Shown here: positions 13,603 to 14,970 of the stretch, piece after piece
Layout: every line of letters starts with the position of its first letter
How positions within the stretch are numbered: position 1 is the first letter of the stretch
NCBI GenBank assembly: GCA_045126355.1
Contig: JBGVOE010000089.1
Location: forward strand, 1 to 14,970
Direction: 5' to 3'
Length of the DNA: 14,970 bases
Source of the DNA: CAZSIA01 sp045126355
GTDB taxonomy: Bacteria > Bacillota_I > Bacilli_A > Acholeplasmatales > Anaeroplasmataceae
Position numbers and translations under genes: made by a program
Notes under the pieces: generated by a model
The model's database searches: none
What the model saw: only the letters and a program-made list of their open reading frames with translations
What the model was told of the DNA's origin: nothing

Positions 13603-14960
13603 TATTTATTTCCTCCTTCTACTTTTTTAGAAGCATATTGTTTTAACCACCATTTAGCATCTTGGTTAGTAGCTAATAAATGACGGTTAGCTGGACATAC
13701 ATATGAACAGCATCCGCAGTCCACACATTGTCTAACACCTGTAGCGATTAATAATCTTTCTTTAGTTTCTTCATCTTTAGCTCTCATAGCTAATTCTACA
13801 CCTGGAACATTGATGTTGATTGGACATTTGTCAACACAACGTCCGCAGTGAATACATACGCTTGGTTCAGGTAATTTAGCTGTTTTTTCATCAAATACTA
13901 AAATAGAGTTAGAAACTTTAACGATTGGGTCATCTGCACTGCATACAGCATTACCATTCATAGGTCCACCAACTACTACTTTACCAGGAGCAGCTTTTAA
14001 GCCTGTATGAGCTAATAAGTCAGAAATTCTTGTTCCGATAGGAGCAATTAAGTTCATTGGTTTTTCAACAGCTGGTCCATCAACAGTAACGATACGTTCA
14101 ACAAGTGGCATGCCTGTATTTAAGTATTCAGCCATTTTTGCAATACTACTTACGTTAATGATAATTGCATGGAAGTAAGGGAATCTCTTACCAGCAATAC
14201 TTACTCTACCAGTTGCGTTATATAACATAACTTGTTTTGCACCTTGTGGGTAAATTGCTTTTAATTCAACAATTTCAATATAATCCTTACCAGCAGCAGC
14301 TTCTTTTAAAGCAGCGATTGCATCTGGTTTATTTTTTTCAATACAAATTTTGAATTTAGCATTTTCTAAGTATTGGAACATACCATTTCTTAAATGATCA
14401 ATACCAGAAATAACTAATTCAGTGTGATCAACCATCATTCTGTGGTCAGATGTGATATATGGTTCACATTCAGCTGCGTTAACTAATACTGTATCAACAG
14501 TGTATTGTTCATTACGCATTTCATTTAATTTTGCCCATGTAGGGAATGCAGCACCACCTAAACCTACACATCCACTATCTCTTACAGCTTGTAAGAATTC
14601 ATCTGGGTTAGTATAAGTTGGAGCCTTAACGCTTGAATCAACAGTCATTAATCCATCGTTTTCAATACGGATAACTTGTACTTCTTTTCCGCTAGGTCTT
14701 AAAATTTTCTCAATTGCAACAACTTTACCTGATACAGTTGCATGAACAGGAGATGAGAATCTACCTTCTTCTCTTGCAATTAATTGACCTACTTTAACAT
14801 AATCTCCTACAGCCACAATAGGTTCTGCAACATGTCCTGAATGCATGTCCATAGGAAGTAAAACTTCTTTTGGAGCATTAATTCTTACAGGAGTGCATTC
14901 TGCAGTATTTTTATTGTGTGGTAAATGTAGAGATGATATATTTTTTCTTTTAAAAATCAT
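13602..14960 (-). CDS. rnfC: RnfC, NADH-binding iron-sulfur flavoprotein subunit
   Basis: RnfC is the cytoplasmic subunit that exchanges electrons with NAD(H) in Rnf complexes. The 452-residue protein is complete: an N-terminal lipoyl-like beta domain (about 25-100, with IREEGRFSSPVHATVSGKV-like spacing around 62-80), an FMN/NADH-binding domain with GLGGAAFPTWAKL (133-145) and NAAECEPYI (161-169), a SLBB-like region (about 290-340), and two [4Fe-4S] motifs, Cys369/372/375/379 and Cys412/415/418/422. The family's His in GLGGxxFPTH is Trp142 here. The start is set by GGAGG (14966-14970) 5 nt before the ATG. As the first visible gene of the operon, it is the subunit that ties the complex to NADH. 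Confidence 0.95.
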   Translation of the reverse strand: MIFKRKNISSLHLPHNKNTAECTPVRINAPKEVLLPMDMHSGHVAEPIVAVGDYVKVGQLIAREEGRFSSPVHATVSGKVVAIEKILRPSGKEVQVIRIENDGLMTVDSSVKAPTYTNPDEFLQAVRDSGCVGLGGAAFPTWAKLNEMRNEQYTVDTVLVNAAECEPYITSDHRMMVDHTELVISGIDHLRNGMFQYLENAKFKICIEKNKPDAIAALKEAAAGKDYIEIVELKAIYPQGAKQVMLYNATGRVSIAGKRFPYFHAIIINVSSIAKMAEYLNTGMPLVERIVTVDGPAVEKPMNLIAPIGTRISDLLAHTGLKAAPGKVVVGGPMNGNAVCSADDPIVKVSNSILVFDEKTAKLPEPSVCIHCGRCVDKCPININVPGVELAMRAKDEETKERLLIATGVRQCVDCGCCSYVCPANRHLLATNQDAKWWLKQYASKKVEGGNK

Positions 14961-14965
14961 AATAT

Positions 14966-14970
14966 CCTCC
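14966..14970 (-). promoter_or_regulatory. Shine-Dalgarno of rnfC
   Basis: GGAGG on the minus strand, 5 nt before the rnfC ATG, fixes that start at the very edge of the window. The promoter of the operon lies outside. Confidence 0.8.

Overview
The window is strongly AT-rich and is arranged as several minus-strand transcription units with tight, often overlapping gene joints. It looks like a spore-forming, fermentative low-GC Bacillota. Support for this is a Cys-rich CotY/ExsY-type coat protein behind a sigma-K-like promoter, a bifunctional AdhE directly behind a Rex repressor, a group II ECF transporter core, and an Rnf-type complex. A Turicibacter/Erysipelotrichia-like gut anaerobe is my guess. 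No taxonomic marker gene is present.

Layout from low to high coordinate (genes read right to left). Positions 1-2222 hold adhE, cut at its 3' end by the window edge. Positions 2237-2872 hold rex, followed at 2891-2953 by an operator-like tandem palindrome and a sigma-A-type promoter, so rex-adhE reads as an autoregulated NADH-responsive operon. Positions 3105-3610 are a self-contained coat-protein unit (sigma-K-like promoter, gene, terminator). Positions 3634-7013 are an operon ecfA1-ecfA2-ecfT-ribF, in which the riboflavin-kinase half of RibF has decayed. Positions 7244-9127 are an accessory two-gene operon with its own promoter: a RhuM-family protein and an HTH-XRE/flavodoxin-fold fusion with a four-Cys cluster. 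Positions 9194-9380 are the tail of an IS3-family transposase. Positions 9409-14960 are rnfC-rnfD-rnfG-rnfE-rnfA, then a NusG_II-domain protein and a Gx-transporter protein.

The most interesting part is the Rnf-like locus. RnfC keeps eight Cys for two [4Fe-4S] clusters, and RnfD and RnfG keep flavinylation motifs. RnfA and RnfE, however, have lost all four cysteines that normally hold the intramembrane [2Fe-2S] cluster. rnfB, the ferredoxin-side subunit, is missing from its usual place after rnfA. RnfG is about twice normal length and carries two [ST]GAT motifs. I infer that this may not be a classical ferredoxin:NAD+ oxidoreductase. It could be an Rnf-derived route taking electrons from NADH through RnfC, RnfD and a two-flavin RnfG to something outside the membrane, possibly involving the NusG_II and Gx proteins that occupy rnfB's place.

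Redox and flavin chemistry recurs across the window: Rex senses NADH/NAD+, AdhE consumes NADH, the Rnf-like complex moves electrons through covalent FMN, RibF makes FAD, and the XRE/flavodoxin fusion may be a flavin-based sensor.
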